NCBI GenBank assembly: GCA_017623615.1 | Contig: JAGAOT010000024.1 | Location: 1 to 64,000 of the forward strand | DNA: 64,000 nt | Source of the DNA: Clostridia bacterium | Lineage (GTDB): Bacteria; Bacillota; Clostridia; Oscillospirales; Acutalibacteraceae | Direction of reading: 5' to 3' | Shown: piece by piece, positions 43,437 through 51,766 of the stretch | Numbering within the stretch: the first letter of the stretch is position 1 | How the letters are laid out: the number at the start of each line of letters is the position of its first letter | The notes under the pieces: generated by a model | Told to the model about the DNA's origin: nothing | Database searches by the model: none | The model's input: the letters and a program-made list of their open reading frames with translations, nothing else | Made by a program: the position numbers and the translations under genes

Positions 43437-45644
43437 TTAATAAATATAATTTGCAGGGTTCTTTGTTTCGCCGTTATAAATAACCTCAAAATGAAGGTGA
43501 GGTCCGGTGGAGTTGCCGGTTGAGCCGACCTTGCCGATAGTCTGCCCTGCTTCAACATAATCGCCGACAGAAACCGTTATTGAGCCTTTTATCATATGGG
43601 CATATCGTGTCTTGTAGCCGTCGCCGTGATTGATAAGCACCATCTGACCGTAGCCCGAGTTGCTTCGCTGAACAACCTCAACGCGTCCGCTTCTTGAGGC
43701 GATAACGGGGGTGCCGCTTGCGCCGCCGCCGGATTTAACAAGGTCAATTCCGCTGTGCCAGCCTCTGCTTCGCCAGCCGTAAGGTGAGCTGACATAGCGG
43801 CAGCTCGGAGCAGGCCAGAGGAAGCCTTTTTTGGAAGCGGAGCCGATATAAACGCCGTTGTATGTGGTCTTTGTGCCGACGGTTACTATCTCGTCAACCG
43901 GTTCTTCGAGCGTTTCATAGTCATATTGAGTATCTTCAAGCACTCCATCGATATAGATTTGAGTTTTGGTAACGCGCTCGGAGCCGTTAATGCCCTTTTG
44001 CGAAACGCGTCTGTAGCCGCTGTATTTTGTGGCATCGCGCCTCTTGACGGTTTCAAATTCTATCTCGCGGATTTCCGAAGTTGTAACAATCTTTTTGATG
44101 CTGACAAGCTTTTCGGAGCTTTTGATTTTAATTGAAGTGCCCTCTGTGAGATTTTCCCAATCGCAGTCGGGGTTAAGCTCTTTAAGAGTATCTTCATCAA
44201 CCCCGTAAAGGAGCGAAATGCTTTCAAGCGTGTCGCCTGCAGCAGCCGAATGAGTTTTTGCGGAGCCGTTAAGCGCATCGGTAAGCCTTGCCGCATCCCA
44301 CATGACAGCACCGTCCTCGCGGTAAAGCCCCTGGACATAGTCTATCGTTTCCGCAAGGCTTACAACATAACCGCCGCTCTGCGCATCCGCTTCGTAGGGG
44401 GCAAGAATATTATCGAAAACGGTTTTTGCATCCGCTTCGTTTTTAACTGCGCAAACAAACTCGCCGTCAATGTAAATTCCGCAGGCGTGGGTAAGGTTGT
44501 CAACGGAATTTTCAATCATTTTGTCGGATATCGCCTGCGCATCGTTCAATTCGTCAAGCGAAACGAGTGAAAGAGAATAACGCGCGTTAAGATTAGAGGC
44601 GGGTGCAGCGGCAACCGTTGCCTCTATGTTTTCCGAGGTGTATGCACCGGAACTTAAGCGGTCTTTAACAAGATTTTTTGCTTCAATATAAACCGATTCA
44701 TCGCTGATATATCCTATGCTCTGGTCGTTATAAATTACCTCCAGCGCAAAGGTTACGCCGTTCCAGAAATTAACGGTTGCAATCAATATCATCAGCGAAA
44801 CTATCGGTAATAATGTGTTGAACGCGGTTTTAAGCAGAGCTCCGTGGCGTGAAAACGCTTTTTTGAAATAATGGGAGATAATTGCGGGCAGAGCCTTCGG
44901 ATTTTTCAGCGCACGCTTAATGACCTTTGTTCCGTGGCGGATTTCGCTTCTGAAATGCACAATTTCATTAACTGTTGAGCTGAAGCGTCTGCGGGCATTG
45001 AGCTTTGTGCTTTCCGTTGCGCTTGAAAGAGCGCGGAAAATTCTTGCAAACGGTGCTTTGATTATTTTGAATATAAAAACGAATGTGATTTTTAAAAATC
45101 TGCAAATGGCATCGCCGAAAAGATAAAAAACCGAGTAGAATGGATTTGTTTGCGACAAGTCAACGGTTTTTTGTTCTTTTGGTTTTTTTACCATTGCCTT
45201 TTTTGCAGGCTTCATTTTCTTTTTGGGGGAAGTTTTTTCTTTTGCCGTATTCTCGCTGTTAATAATTTCATTAATGCGCTCAAGCTCTTCTCGCACCGCT
45301 TCGTGCACTTCAATTTCAGGCGTGGCTTCGGGCACGGGTTCCGGTTTTGCCGAGGGAGTTTTGCGCTTAATCTTTTTAACTTCAGGCTCAATTTTGCTTC
45401 TGGCATCCTCAAGCTGCAGGGAATATCTTCTTTCGATATCCTCCTTGATTGCCTGCATTTCAAGCTCGCGCCGTTTCTCGTCTTTAAGACGAAGCTCCTC
45501 TTCCCTTGTTTTGGGAGCTTCATTTTTTGGCGTGTCTGAATAAAGGCTGCTCAAATCATAAAAGCCGTCCATAATCTCGTCAAGTGCATTTGAACGGTTT
45601 TCGCCTTGATGAACGCTATTAACTTTTTTGTTTTCTTTATCCAT
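43437..45644 (-). CDS. M23 peptidase with LysM and G5 domains and a long cytoplasmic head
   Basis: A 735-residue cell-wall endopeptidase. Seen in order: an acidic/basic charged region with predicted coiled coils (about 40-130), a Lys-rich stretch (135-160), basic amphipathic segments (170-270), one membrane helix (about 272-304), an extracellular region, LysM (464-509), G5-like (511-592), and a lysostaphin-type M23 domain (608-730) with zinc ligands H630 and D634 (HSGID) and HLH (H716, H718) plus H683. All catalytic residues are present. About 270 residues lie before the membrane helix, far longer than in most M23 proteins. The start at 45644 has CGGAGC upstream. Confidence 0.85.
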   Translation of the reverse strand: MDKENKKVNSVHQGENRSNALDEIMDGFYDLSSLYSDTPKNEAPKTREEELRLKDEKRRELEMQAIKEDIERRYSLQLEDARSKIEPEVKKIKRKTPSAKPEPVPEATPEIEVHEAVREELERINEIINSENTAKEKTSPKKKMKPAKKAMVKKPKEQKTVDLSQTNPFYSVFYLFGDAICRFLKITFVFIFKIIKAPFARIFRALSSATESTKLNARRRFSSTVNEIVHFRSEIRHGTKVIKRALKNPKALPAIISHYFKKAFSRHGALLKTAFNTLLPIVSLMILIATVNFWNGVTFALEVIYNDQSIGYISDESVYIEAKNLVKDRLSSGAYTSENIEATVAAAPASNLNARYSLSLVSLDELNDAQAISDKMIENSVDNLTHACGIYIDGEFVCAVKNEADAKTVFDNILAPYEADAQSGGYVVSLAETIDYVQGLYREDGAVMWDAARLTDALNGSAKTHSAAAGDTLESISLLYGVDEDTLKELNPDCDWENLTEGTSIKIKSSEKLVSIKKIVTTSEIREIEFETVKRRDATKYSGYRRVSQKGINGSERVTKTQIYIDGVLEDTQYDYETLEEPVDEIVTVGTKTTYNGVYIGSASKKGFLWPAPSCRYVSSPYGWRSRGWHSGIDLVKSGGGASGTPVIASRSGRVEVVQRSNSGYGQMVLINHGDGYKTRYAHMIKGSITVSVGDYVEAGQTIGKVGSTGNSTGPHLHFEVIYNGETKNPANYIY

Positions 45645-45675
45645 TAACAGACGCTCCGTAAACAATATTTAGTCT

Positions 45676-45704
45676 ATTATAATATAAAATGCGCCGTATT
45701 ACAA
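45676..45704 (-). promoter_or_regulatory. Promoter of the M23 peptidase gene
   Basis: Minus strand: TTGTAA (45704-45699), 17-base spacer, TATAAT (45681-45676). It overlaps the rfbD terminator. Confidence 0.75.
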
Positions 45705-45724
45705 GAGTAAAAAATACAGCGCAT
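45689..45724 (-). terminator. Terminator of rfbD, overlapping the M23 promoter
   Basis: Stem ATGCGC-GTATT/AATAC-GCGCAT with one mismatch; TTTTATATT follows on the minus strand. Confidence 0.7.
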
Positions 45725-45741
45725 CATTAATTTACAAATAA

Positions 45742-46578
45742 TTAAATTTTTAAAAATTCTTTAAGTGCATCCTGCCAATGGGGCAGGCGGTCAAAACCGT
45801 TTATATCAAGCGATTTTTTTGAAAGCCGTGAATTTGCGGGTCTTGCGGCAACGGATTTGTATTCGCTGCTTGAAATAGGAATTATTTTTGTCTGCGCACC
45901 CGAAAGCTCCATTATTTTTGCTGCAAATTCCGCCCAACTGCAAAAGCCCTCGTTGGTTGCGTGATATGTGCCGTATTTTTCGGTTGCCGCCATTTGACAA
46001 AGCAAAGCCGCAAGGTGCTTTGTGTAGGTGGGGGAGCCTGTCTGGTCGTTGACAACGGTAATTTCATCGCGTTCTTTTGAAAGACGAAGCATGGTTTTGA
46101 CAAAGTTTTTGCCGTTTTCGCCGAATACCCATGAAATGCGTATAATAAAATGCTTTTCGCAGTTTTCGGCAACCGCTTTTTCGCCCGCAAGCTTTGTTTC
46201 GCCGTAATAATTGCAAGGTAAAGTGGGGCTGTCGGTTTCAAACGGAGTTTCGCCGTCACCGCCGAAAACATAGTCCGTGCTCAAATAAAGCAACTTCATA
46301 CCGTGTTTTGCGCAGGCGCGGGCAATGTTTAAAGTGCCGTCAACATTTATTCTTTTGCAGGTTTCTTTTTCTGTTTCGGCAATGTCAACATTTGTAAAGG
46401 CGGCGCAATGGATAACCGCATCGGCATTGTGCTTTTTTGTGAAATTTTCAACTGCTTCGGCATCGGTTATGTCAAGCTCGGGTAAATCCGCGCCTACGGG
46501 CACCGCTCCGATTTTTTCAAGCTCTGCCATAACATCAGTGCCGAGCTGACCTTTTGAGCCGGTAACGATTACTTTCAT
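45742..46578 (-). CDS. rfbD: dTDP-4-dehydrorhamnose reductase-like (RfbD/RmlD)
   Basis: A 278-residue short-chain reductase completing dTDP-L-rhamnose synthesis. Seen: NAD(P)-binding GSKGQLG near the N-terminus, DITDAEAV, LSTDYVF, and the catalytic YxxxK in NYYGETKLAGE. Length and motifs fit RmlD. The other rml genes are not in the window, so this may serve another deoxysugar. GGGAGG six bases before the ATG. Confidence 0.88.
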   Translation of the reverse strand: MKVIVTGSKGQLGTDVMAELEKIGAVPVGADLPELDITDAEAVENFTKKHNADAVIHCAAFTNVDIAETEKETCKRINVDGTLNIARACAKHGMKLLYLSTDYVFGGDGETPFETDSPTLPCNYYGETKLAGEKAVAENCEKHFIIRISWVFGENGKNFVKTMLRLSKERDEITVVNDQTGSPTYTKHLAALLCQMAATEKYGTYHATNEGFCSWAEFAAKIMELSGAQTKIIPISSSEYKSVAARPANSRLSKKSLDINGFDRLPHWQDALKEFLKI

Positions 46579-46603
46579 GCTGTGCCTCCCATACTTTTTT
46601 TAT

Positions 46604-46632
46604 ATTTTATCATATTTTACGCATATAAACAA
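46604..46632 (-). promoter_or_regulatory. rfbD promoter
   Basis: Minus strand: TTGTTT (46632-46627), 17-base spacer, TAAAAT (46609-46604). Confidence 0.6.
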
Positions 46633-46652
46633 TATTTTTTTGATTTTATCTG

Positions 46653-46680
46653 TTCCAAATTCCAAAAAATGTGATATTAT
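46653..46680 (+). promoter_or_regulatory. Probable promoter of the PHP-ispE unit
   Basis: Extended -10 TGATATTAT (46672-46680) with a weak -35 TTCCAA (46653-46658), divergent from rfbD. Confidence 0.45.
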
Positions 46681-46705
46681 AAAGACGATAAAGGAGCGAT
46701 GTGTC

Positions 46706-47524
46706 ATGGCTTTTAAAAATCTTATAGATTTGCATACTCATACCGACAACTCATTTGACGGCCATCATTCAACAATGTTTCTTTGCGAAACGGCGTATAT
46801 GAAGGGCCTGCGCGGTGTTGCATTCACCGACCATCTTGAAATGGATGCTTTTTTTCGCGACAGCTTCGACCGCACGGCGATACAGTCATTTTTTGAGGTT
46901 GCCAAGGCACGTTCCGCTTTTAACGGCAAGCTTATGGTTTGCGTGGGTGCGGAGCTCGGTCAGGCGGTCTATAACAAGCCCGTTTCCGAAAAACTGCTTG
47001 ACACAATGAAATATGATTTTGTTATCGGCGCAATACATAATCTGCCCGAAATGCAGGATTTTTATTACATGGATTTCAGCGATGAGAGCATCGACTATAT
47101 GGAGCTTTTAAGGCAGTATTTCGAATGGGAATTGAAGCTTGCGGAGTGGGCGAGATTTGACACGCTTGCACATCTTACATATCCTCTGCGCTATATCGTC
47201 GGCAAATACGGCAAGAGCGTTGATATGTCAAAGTTTTCGGAGATAATTGAAGAAATTCTTGTAACCCTCATTAAAAATGAAAAGTCGCTTGAAATAAACA
47301 CGGCGGGTCTGCGCCAGCCAATCGGCGTTACCTCGCCGGATGAAAGCATAGTTAAAAGATATAAAGAGCTTGGCGGCAGGCTGATAACAGTCGGCTCCGA
47401 TGCGCATTATGCGGAGCATCTCGGTGCGGGCATTGAGCAGGGCTATGAGCTTGCTCTTAAATGCGGCTTTGACAGCGTTGCCGTTTATCAGAACAGAACA
47501 CCCACTATGGTGCCCATTGAATGA
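46706..47524 (+). CDS. PHP-domain phosphoesterase, histidinol-phosphatase-like (HisJ/HisK)
   Basis: A 272-residue metal-dependent phosphatase. Seen: IDLHTHTDNSFDGHHS (metal ligands), VAFTDHLEMD, GAELGQ, FVIGAIHN, and TVGSDAHYAEHLG at the C-terminus. It may dephosphorylate histidinol phosphate, but no his genes are nearby, so another substrate is possible. The ATG at 46706 has AAGGAGCG upstream; an upstream in-frame start lies in the promoter. ispE follows. Confidence 0.82.
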   Translation: MAFKNLIDLHTHTDNSFDGHHSTMFLCETAYMKGLRGVAFTDHLEMDAFFRDSFDRTAIQSFFEVAKARSAFNGKLMVCVGAELGQAVYNKPVSEKLLDTMKYDFVIGAIHNLPEMQDFYYMDFSDESIDYMELLRQYFEWELKLAEWARFDTLAHLTYPLRYIVGKYGKSVDMSKFSEIIEEILVTLIKNEKSLEINTAGLRQPIGVTSPDESIVKRYKELGGRLITVGSDAHYAEHLGAGIEQGYELALKCGFDSVAVYQNRTPTMVPIE

Positions 47525-47538
47525 GAAAGGAGCATAAT

Positions 47539-48402
47539 ATGAAGCTGACTGTTAATGCCCCCGCAAAAATAAACCTTTTTCTTGATATTATCGGCAGGCT
47601 TGATAACGGATATCACAGCTTGTTTATGGTTATGCAGTCTGTCGGGCTTTCCGATACGGTGACTGTTGCAAAAAGCGAAAAAAACGGAATTTTTCTGACC
47701 TGCTCCGATGAAAGGCTTCCGAGCGACGAGAGCAACATTGCATATAAAGCGGCATCTGCTTTCTTTAAGAAAACGGGTATATCCCCGAATGCCAAAATAG
47801 GCATAGAAAAGTGCATTCCCTTTGCCGCAGGTCTTGCGGGCGGAAGTGCTGATGCGGCGGCTGTTATTGTTGGATTAAACGAGCTTTACAAAACGGATTT
47901 AAGCCAATCAGAGCTTTGCAAGATAGGGCTTTCGGTCGGCAGCGATGTTCCGTTCTGCATAGTCGGCGGCACATGCCTTTCACAGAATACCGGCGGAGTT
48001 CTTTCTCCGCTTGAGCCTCTGAAGGACTGCCATATCGTGCTTGCAAAGCCGGAGGCGGGAGTCTCAACCGCAGAGGCCTATGCCGCGGCGGACGGCACAT
48101 ATCTTTACCGCCCCGACAGCATGCGTATGCTTGATGCCTGCGAAAAAGGCGATTTCGAGGGTATATGCAAATATGCGGGCAACGTGTTTGAGCAGGTGAT
48201 TGAGGTTGCTGACCGCGTTGAGTTTAAACGCATAATGCGCGAAAACGGCTGTTCACTTTGCCAAATGAGCGGAAGCGGACCCACGGTTTTTGCTTTGTTT
48301 GAAAATAAAGACAATGCAGAAAAATGTGCAGAGGAGCTAAAGAAAATCTGCCCGAATGTATTTTTAACAGTCCCCGTTTCGCACGGAGCAATAATTGAAT
48401 AA
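47539..48402 (+). CDS. ispE: 4-diphosphocytidyl-2-C-methyl-D-erythritol kinase
   Basis: GHMP kinase of the MEP isoprenoid pathway, 287 residues. Seen: PAKINLFLDI with the conserved Lys near the N-terminus, the P-loop-like PFAAGLAGGSADAAAVI, and SDVPFCIVGGTCLS; MSGSGPTVFALF at the C-terminus. The start at 47539 has GAAAGGAGC upstream; an in-frame ATG at 47521 overlaps the previous stop. Shows the organism uses the MEP pathway. Confidence 0.95.
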   Translation: MKLTVNAPAKINLFLDIIGRLDNGYHSLFMVMQSVGLSDTVTVAKSEKNGIFLTCSDERLPSDESNIAYKAASAFFKKTGISPNAKIGIEKCIPFAAGLAGGSADAAAVIVGLNELYKTDLSQSELCKIGLSVGSDVPFCIVGGTCLSQNTGGVLSPLEPLKDCHIVLAKPEAGVSTAEAYAAADGTYLYRPDSMRMLDACEKGDFEGICKYAGNVFEQVIEVADRVEFKRIMRENGCSLCQMSGSGPTVFALFENKDNAEKCAEELKKICPNVFLTVPVSHGAIIE

Positions 48403-48407
48403 AAAAG

Positions 48408-48433
48408 AAGGGCTGACTTGAGTGTCAGCCCTT
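48408..48433. terminator. Bidirectional terminator between ispE and the MATE gene
   Basis: A 10-bp stem AAGGGCTGAC/GTCAGCCCTT followed by GATTTTTTG on plus. It overlaps the last codons of the MATE gene on the minus strand. Confidence 0.85.
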
Positions 48434-49762
48434 GATTTTTTGCCTTTTGCGGCGGTAAAACATGTAAAAGCAAACGGACATAACCGTGCAGGTCAGCCAG
48501 CCTATCGGCCACGCCGCCCAAATGCCGTTTGTTCCGTAATCGGGTGAGAGAAGATAGGCGAAAATAACTCTCAAAATCAAATCCGCAAAGGTTGTTACCA
48601 TGAACGCTTTCATTTTGCCCGTGCCTCGCAGAACGCCGTCGGCAAGAATTTTAAATGCTATGGGGCAGTAAAACGGTGAGGTGATTTTTAAAAAATCCAT
48701 GCCCGTTTTCAGCGCATCGGCGTTTCCTTCTTCGAGAAAAAGCATTATAAGCGGCTCGCCCGCAAAGAAATACGCAACGGAAAAGGGGATTGTGATAAAC
48801 AGCGACATCAACAGCCCCGCGCCGAAGCCCGAATCAATCCTTGAAAGCTTCTTTGCGCCAACATTTTGGGCTGTGTAGCCTGAAATACCGTTGCCGAGGG
48901 TTGTGAGGCTTGTTATGCAAAAGGTGTTCAGCTTAATTGCTGCCGAATAGCCTGCAATAACCGATGAGCCGAAGCTGTTTATGAGCCTTTGAATGAACAG
49001 GTTGCCTACGGAAACAAAGCTCTGCTGCAAAATGCTGGGTATTGCAACAAGACATATTTCCCAAAGCGTTGAAAAAGAAAACTTCTTATATTTTTCGGTA
49101 ATCTTTATTTCTTTGATTCTTATTGAAACGGTGATGAGTGCAAGTATGCATGCCGCACCCTGCGCAATAAAGGTTGCCCAAGCAACGCCCGCAACGCCCC
49201 AATTAAAGAATTTAACAAAAACATAGTCGAGAATGATGTTGCCCACCGAGGAGCAGATAAGAAAAAACAGAGGAGTTTTTGAATCGCCGACCGAAACGAA
49301 AACAGCCGTTGCAATATTATAAAGGAAAAGAAACGCAAAGCCGCCTATGTATATTTTGAGATATAGCGCAGAATCGTCAAAAATATTTTCGGGTGTGTTG
49401 AGAAGCCGCATAACGGGGGTGCATGCCGCAAGCCCCGCTGCAGTCAGACCGACGGAAGCAACGACAGCCGAAATAACCGTTGTTGATATTGCCGTGCGTG
49501 TATGCACATAATCGTGAGAGCCGAAAATCCGAGCGATAACAACCGAGCAGCCGATATTGCAGCCGATTGCAACGGCGTTGAAAATCATCGTTACGGGGTA
49601 TGATGCGCCGACTGCCGCTAACGCATCCTCGCCGGCAAATCTGCCCGCGATAACGGAATCCGCGATGTTATAAAGCTGCTGAAAAATAACGCTCAGAAAC
49701 ATTGGTATTGTGTAGCTTCGCAAAACCTTGGAAGGCTTGCCTGAAGTTAAATCCCTGACCAC
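48425..49762 (-). CDS. MATE-family efflux transporter
   Basis: A 445-residue multidrug/toxic-compound exporter with 12 predicted helices. Seen: LRSYTIPMFLSVIFQQLYNIADSVIAGRFAG, a typical NorM/DinF-type helix 1 start, and the repeated half with GNGISGYTAQNVGAKK. It uses Na+ or H+ gradients by family. The start is GTG with CGGAGG upstream; the frame could extend 25 codons but lacks a ribosome site. It lies 14 bases after the YgjV-like gene. Confidence 0.9.
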   Translation of the reverse strand: MVRDLTSGKPSKVLRSYTIPMFLSVIFQQLYNIADSVIAGRFAGEDALAAVGASYPVTMIFNAVAIGCNIGCSVVIARIFGSHDYVHTRTAISTTVISAVVASVGLTAAGLAACTPVMRLLNTPENIFDDSALYLKIYIGGFAFLFLYNIATAVFVSVGDSKTPLFFLICSSVGNIILDYVFVKFFNWGVAGVAWATFIAQGAACILALITVSIRIKEIKITEKYKKFSFSTLWEICLVAIPSILQQSFVSVGNLFIQRLINSFGSSVIAGYSAAIKLNTFCITSLTTLGNGISGYTAQNVGAKKLSRIDSGFGAGLLMSLFITIPFSVAYFFAGEPLIMLFLEEGNADALKTGMDFLKITSPFYCPIAFKILADGVLRGTGKMKAFMVTTFADLILRVIFAYLLSPDYGTNGIWAAWPIGWLTCTVMSVCFYMFYRRKRQKIKG

Positions 49763-49776
49763 GTTAAACCTCCGAA

Positions 49777-50328
49777 TTATTTTGAGTTTTTCTTTGTTCT
49801 GAATCTGAAAAGCCCGATGAATATTGAGAGCAAACACAGAATTTCGGTAGCGGTTCCGGAATATGAGCCGCAGATTATGTTATAGATAAGCCACATGAGG
49901 GATGTGGGAATAGTCAGCGCGCGAAGCTCCTGTGTTTTGGGATTCCACATAACAAAAGATGAAATAATCATTGCAGCCATCGGCAGAAGCGAAACCGGGC
50001 TTTCGTAGGTGACAGCTCCGCCTATGCCCGCAAGCACGGCAAAAACAATCGGGCACGCAATGCTGTCAACAAATTTGGATTTGCCTCTGAAGCAGAATGC
50101 AACGCTTCGTGAAAAGCCGACTATGTTGCCGACCATGCCTTCGTATGCGCCGAGCAGAAAATACTGCAGCGCAAAAAGCAGACCCGAACAAAACTGCATT
50201 GCAACGATTCGTCTGTGGGTGCGCTGCTGATATGAAAACAGAAGAAGTGCCGCGGCAACAAATCCGATGACCTGCGATATTATAAATGTTGTGTCTTTTC
50301 CCACAAAAAAACTTGTTATAAAATCCAT
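49777..50328 (-). CDS. YgjV-family inner membrane protein
   Basis: A 183-residue protein with about six helices of the YgjV family. Seen: IGFVAAALLLFSYQQRTHRRIVAMQFCSGLLFALQYFLLGAYEG, the family opening, and SLMWLIYNIICGSYSGTATE. Function unknown. First gene of a two-gene unit with the MATE exporter, with its own promoter. Confidence 0.85.
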   Translation of the reverse strand: MDFITSFFVGKDTTFIISQVIGFVAAALLLFSYQQRTHRRIVAMQFCSGLLFALQYFLLGAYEGMVGNIVGFSRSVAFCFRGKSKFVDSIACPIVFAVLAGIGGAVTYESPVSLLPMAAMIISSFVMWNPKTQELRALTIPTSLMWLIYNIICGSYSGTATEILCLLSIFIGLFRFRTKKNSK

Positions 50329-50356
50329 AAAAACCTCTGAATTTGTATTTTTGTTT

Positions 50357-50385
50357 ATTATATCTTTTTTGTTCCGCTATAACAA
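50357..50385 (-). promoter_or_regulatory. Promoter of the YgjV-MATE unit
   Basis: Minus strand: TTGTTA (50385-50380), 17-base spacer, TATAAT (50362-50357). Confidence 0.7.
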
Positions 50386-50399
50386 TGCCAAAAATGAAG

Positions 50400-50426
50400 A
50401 AATCCCCGCTCATTGAGCAGGGATTT
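50400..50426. terminator. Terminator after the PPTase gene
   Basis: Stem AAATCCC-GCTCA/TGAGC-GGGATTT with one mismatch (C-A). T-rich sequence follows on both strands. Confidence 0.8.
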
Positions 50427-50501
50427 TTGTGTAAATTAATTGTTTGAGTCTTTTGTTTAACATATCTGTAACATTTTAAAAATAGCAAGCAAACAAAACG
50501 T

Positions 50502-51104
50502 TTATATATTATCTGTGATTTGTTCGCATACGGAGCAAACGTAACCGTCGGCTATGCTTATAAACGAACACTCAAACCCGTTTTCGGAGCATACAACTCC
50601 GTTTTCGCTTATCTTAAATGAAACGCTTTTTATATTTGCTCCCAAGCCCGTGCCGATGCATTTAAAATACGCTTCTTTAAGAGTCCATATTTCAAAAAAT
50701 CCCGTTTCGTTTGAGTGAATATAATCAAGCTCGTCGTCGCAGGCGAATTTTTCGGCGATTTTAGGGTTAATCGGGCGGATTTTTTCAATGTCAATTCCGA
50801 TTTCTTTATCAGAAACGGCGCAGATAACATGGTCACCGCTGTGGCTGATGTTAAAACAAGCCCTACAGTTAACGGCAAAGGGCTTTCCGCTTGCCGACAG
50901 AGCAAATTCAATTTTCTCTTTTTCAATTCCGCAGAAATCGGATAAAGCGGTGCGGCAAAGGTAATCCGCCGCAATTCTTGACTTTTGCTTTTTTGCATTT
51001 TGCAGGCGCAGAGTGCTTTCCTTGCGTTCGCTGCTCATTGCGTCAAAATAATTGCGAAACTCCGCTTCCGATATATCGTTTATGTTGCATGAATAAATCT
51101 TCAT
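50502..51104 (-). CDS. Sfp-type 4'-phosphopantetheinyl transferase
   Basis: Transfers phosphopantetheine from CoA to carrier proteins. 200 residues, Sfp/Gsp type. Seen: NISHSGD, GIDIEKIRP (D105, E107, Mg ligands) and WTLKEAYFKCIGTGLG (K143, E144). No polyketide or peptide synthetase is in view, so the target may be the fatty-acid acyl carrier protein or a distant cluster. It lies 50 bases after the PAP2-like gene, past a terminator. Confidence 0.9.
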   Translation of the reverse strand: MKIYSCNINDISEAEFRNYFDAMSSERKESTLRLQNAKKQKSRIAADYLCRTALSDFCGIEKEKIEFALSASGKPFAVNCRACFNISHSGDHVICAVSDKEIGIDIEKIRPINPKIAEKFACDDELDYIHSNETGFFEIWTLKEAYFKCIGTGLGANIKSVSFKISENGVVCSENGFECSFISIADGYVCSVCEQITDNI

Positions 51105-51125
51105 ATTGCGCCTCTAAAACAAAAA

Positions 51126-51142
51126 GCCGCCGAATGGGCGGC
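51126..51142 (-). terminator. Terminator between the PAP2-like and PPTase genes
   Basis: Stem GCCGCC/GGCGGC with a 5-base loop; the minus strand continues TTTTTGTTTT. Confidence 0.75.
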
Positions 51143-51154
51143 AGATTTTTGAAA

Positions 51155-51610
51155 TCAAAAAAGACCTGAGAATTTAACCATAATAATGCCTACGGTTGCG
51201 CCTACGATAAAACCGCCGATAATTTCGGGGATTGTGTGACCCTCAACCTTTTTAACATCTTTGGCTTCGCGTCCGCAAACCTTGCCTTGAAGTCTGTTGA
51301 AAGCATCGGTCAGCCTGCTGATGGGGAGCCTGACCTTGAATGCATCAAACATAACAATGAATGCAAAAACGCCGCATGCGGCAAAAATATCCGAGTCAAA
51401 GCCGTTACGCAGACCGATGCAGGCGCAAAGAGCGATAACGGTTGCCGTGTGTGAGCTGGGCATGCCGCCGAGCTTAAAGAGGGTTTCGATTGTAACCTTG
51501 CCGACTGCAAGACCCTTTCTTTTTCCGTTATAGTATTTAACCGTATTTATAATCACTTTAATAAGCTGTGCAACAAACCAAGCGATAAGGCAAACAAAAA
51601 AAATTCTCAT
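51155..51610 (-). CDS. Divergent PAP2-family membrane protein (DUF212)
   Basis: A 151-residue protein with about four helices. Seen: KLGGMPSSHTATVIALCACIGL, the divergent-PAP2 signature with Ser-Ser-His, and GHTIPEIIGGFIVGATVG at the end. Family members resemble phosphatidic-acid phosphatases; activity is unproven. The stretch KVRLPISRLTDAF replaces the usual VRRAAG-type segment between the motifs. GGAGAATTC lies upstream of the ATG. Confidence 0.85.
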   Translation of the reverse strand: MRIFFVCLIAWFVAQLIKVIINTVKYYNGKRKGLAVGKVTIETLFKLGGMPSSHTATVIALCACIGLRNGFDSDIFAACGVFAFIVMFDAFKVRLPISRLTDAFNRLQGKVCGREAKDVKKVEGHTIPEIIGGFIVGATVGIIMVKFSGLF

Positions 51611-51685
51611 CGAGCTGAATTCTCCTTAAAAACACAATTCAGCTAATTGTACAATATTGACTGACAAAAAGCAAGACTTTTTTTC

Positions 51686-51714
51686 TTGAAAAACAGATAG
51701 AAATATGTTAAAAT
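51686..51714 (+). promoter_or_regulatory. Promoter of the acyl-CoA synthetase gene
   Basis: TTGAAA (51686-51691), 17-base spacer, TAAAAT (51709-51714), 53 bases before the start. Confidence 0.7.
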
Positions 51715-51766
51715 ATCGGCAAATAGGCTGAAATAATGAAAAAATATAAAATTAACGGAGTGTAAC

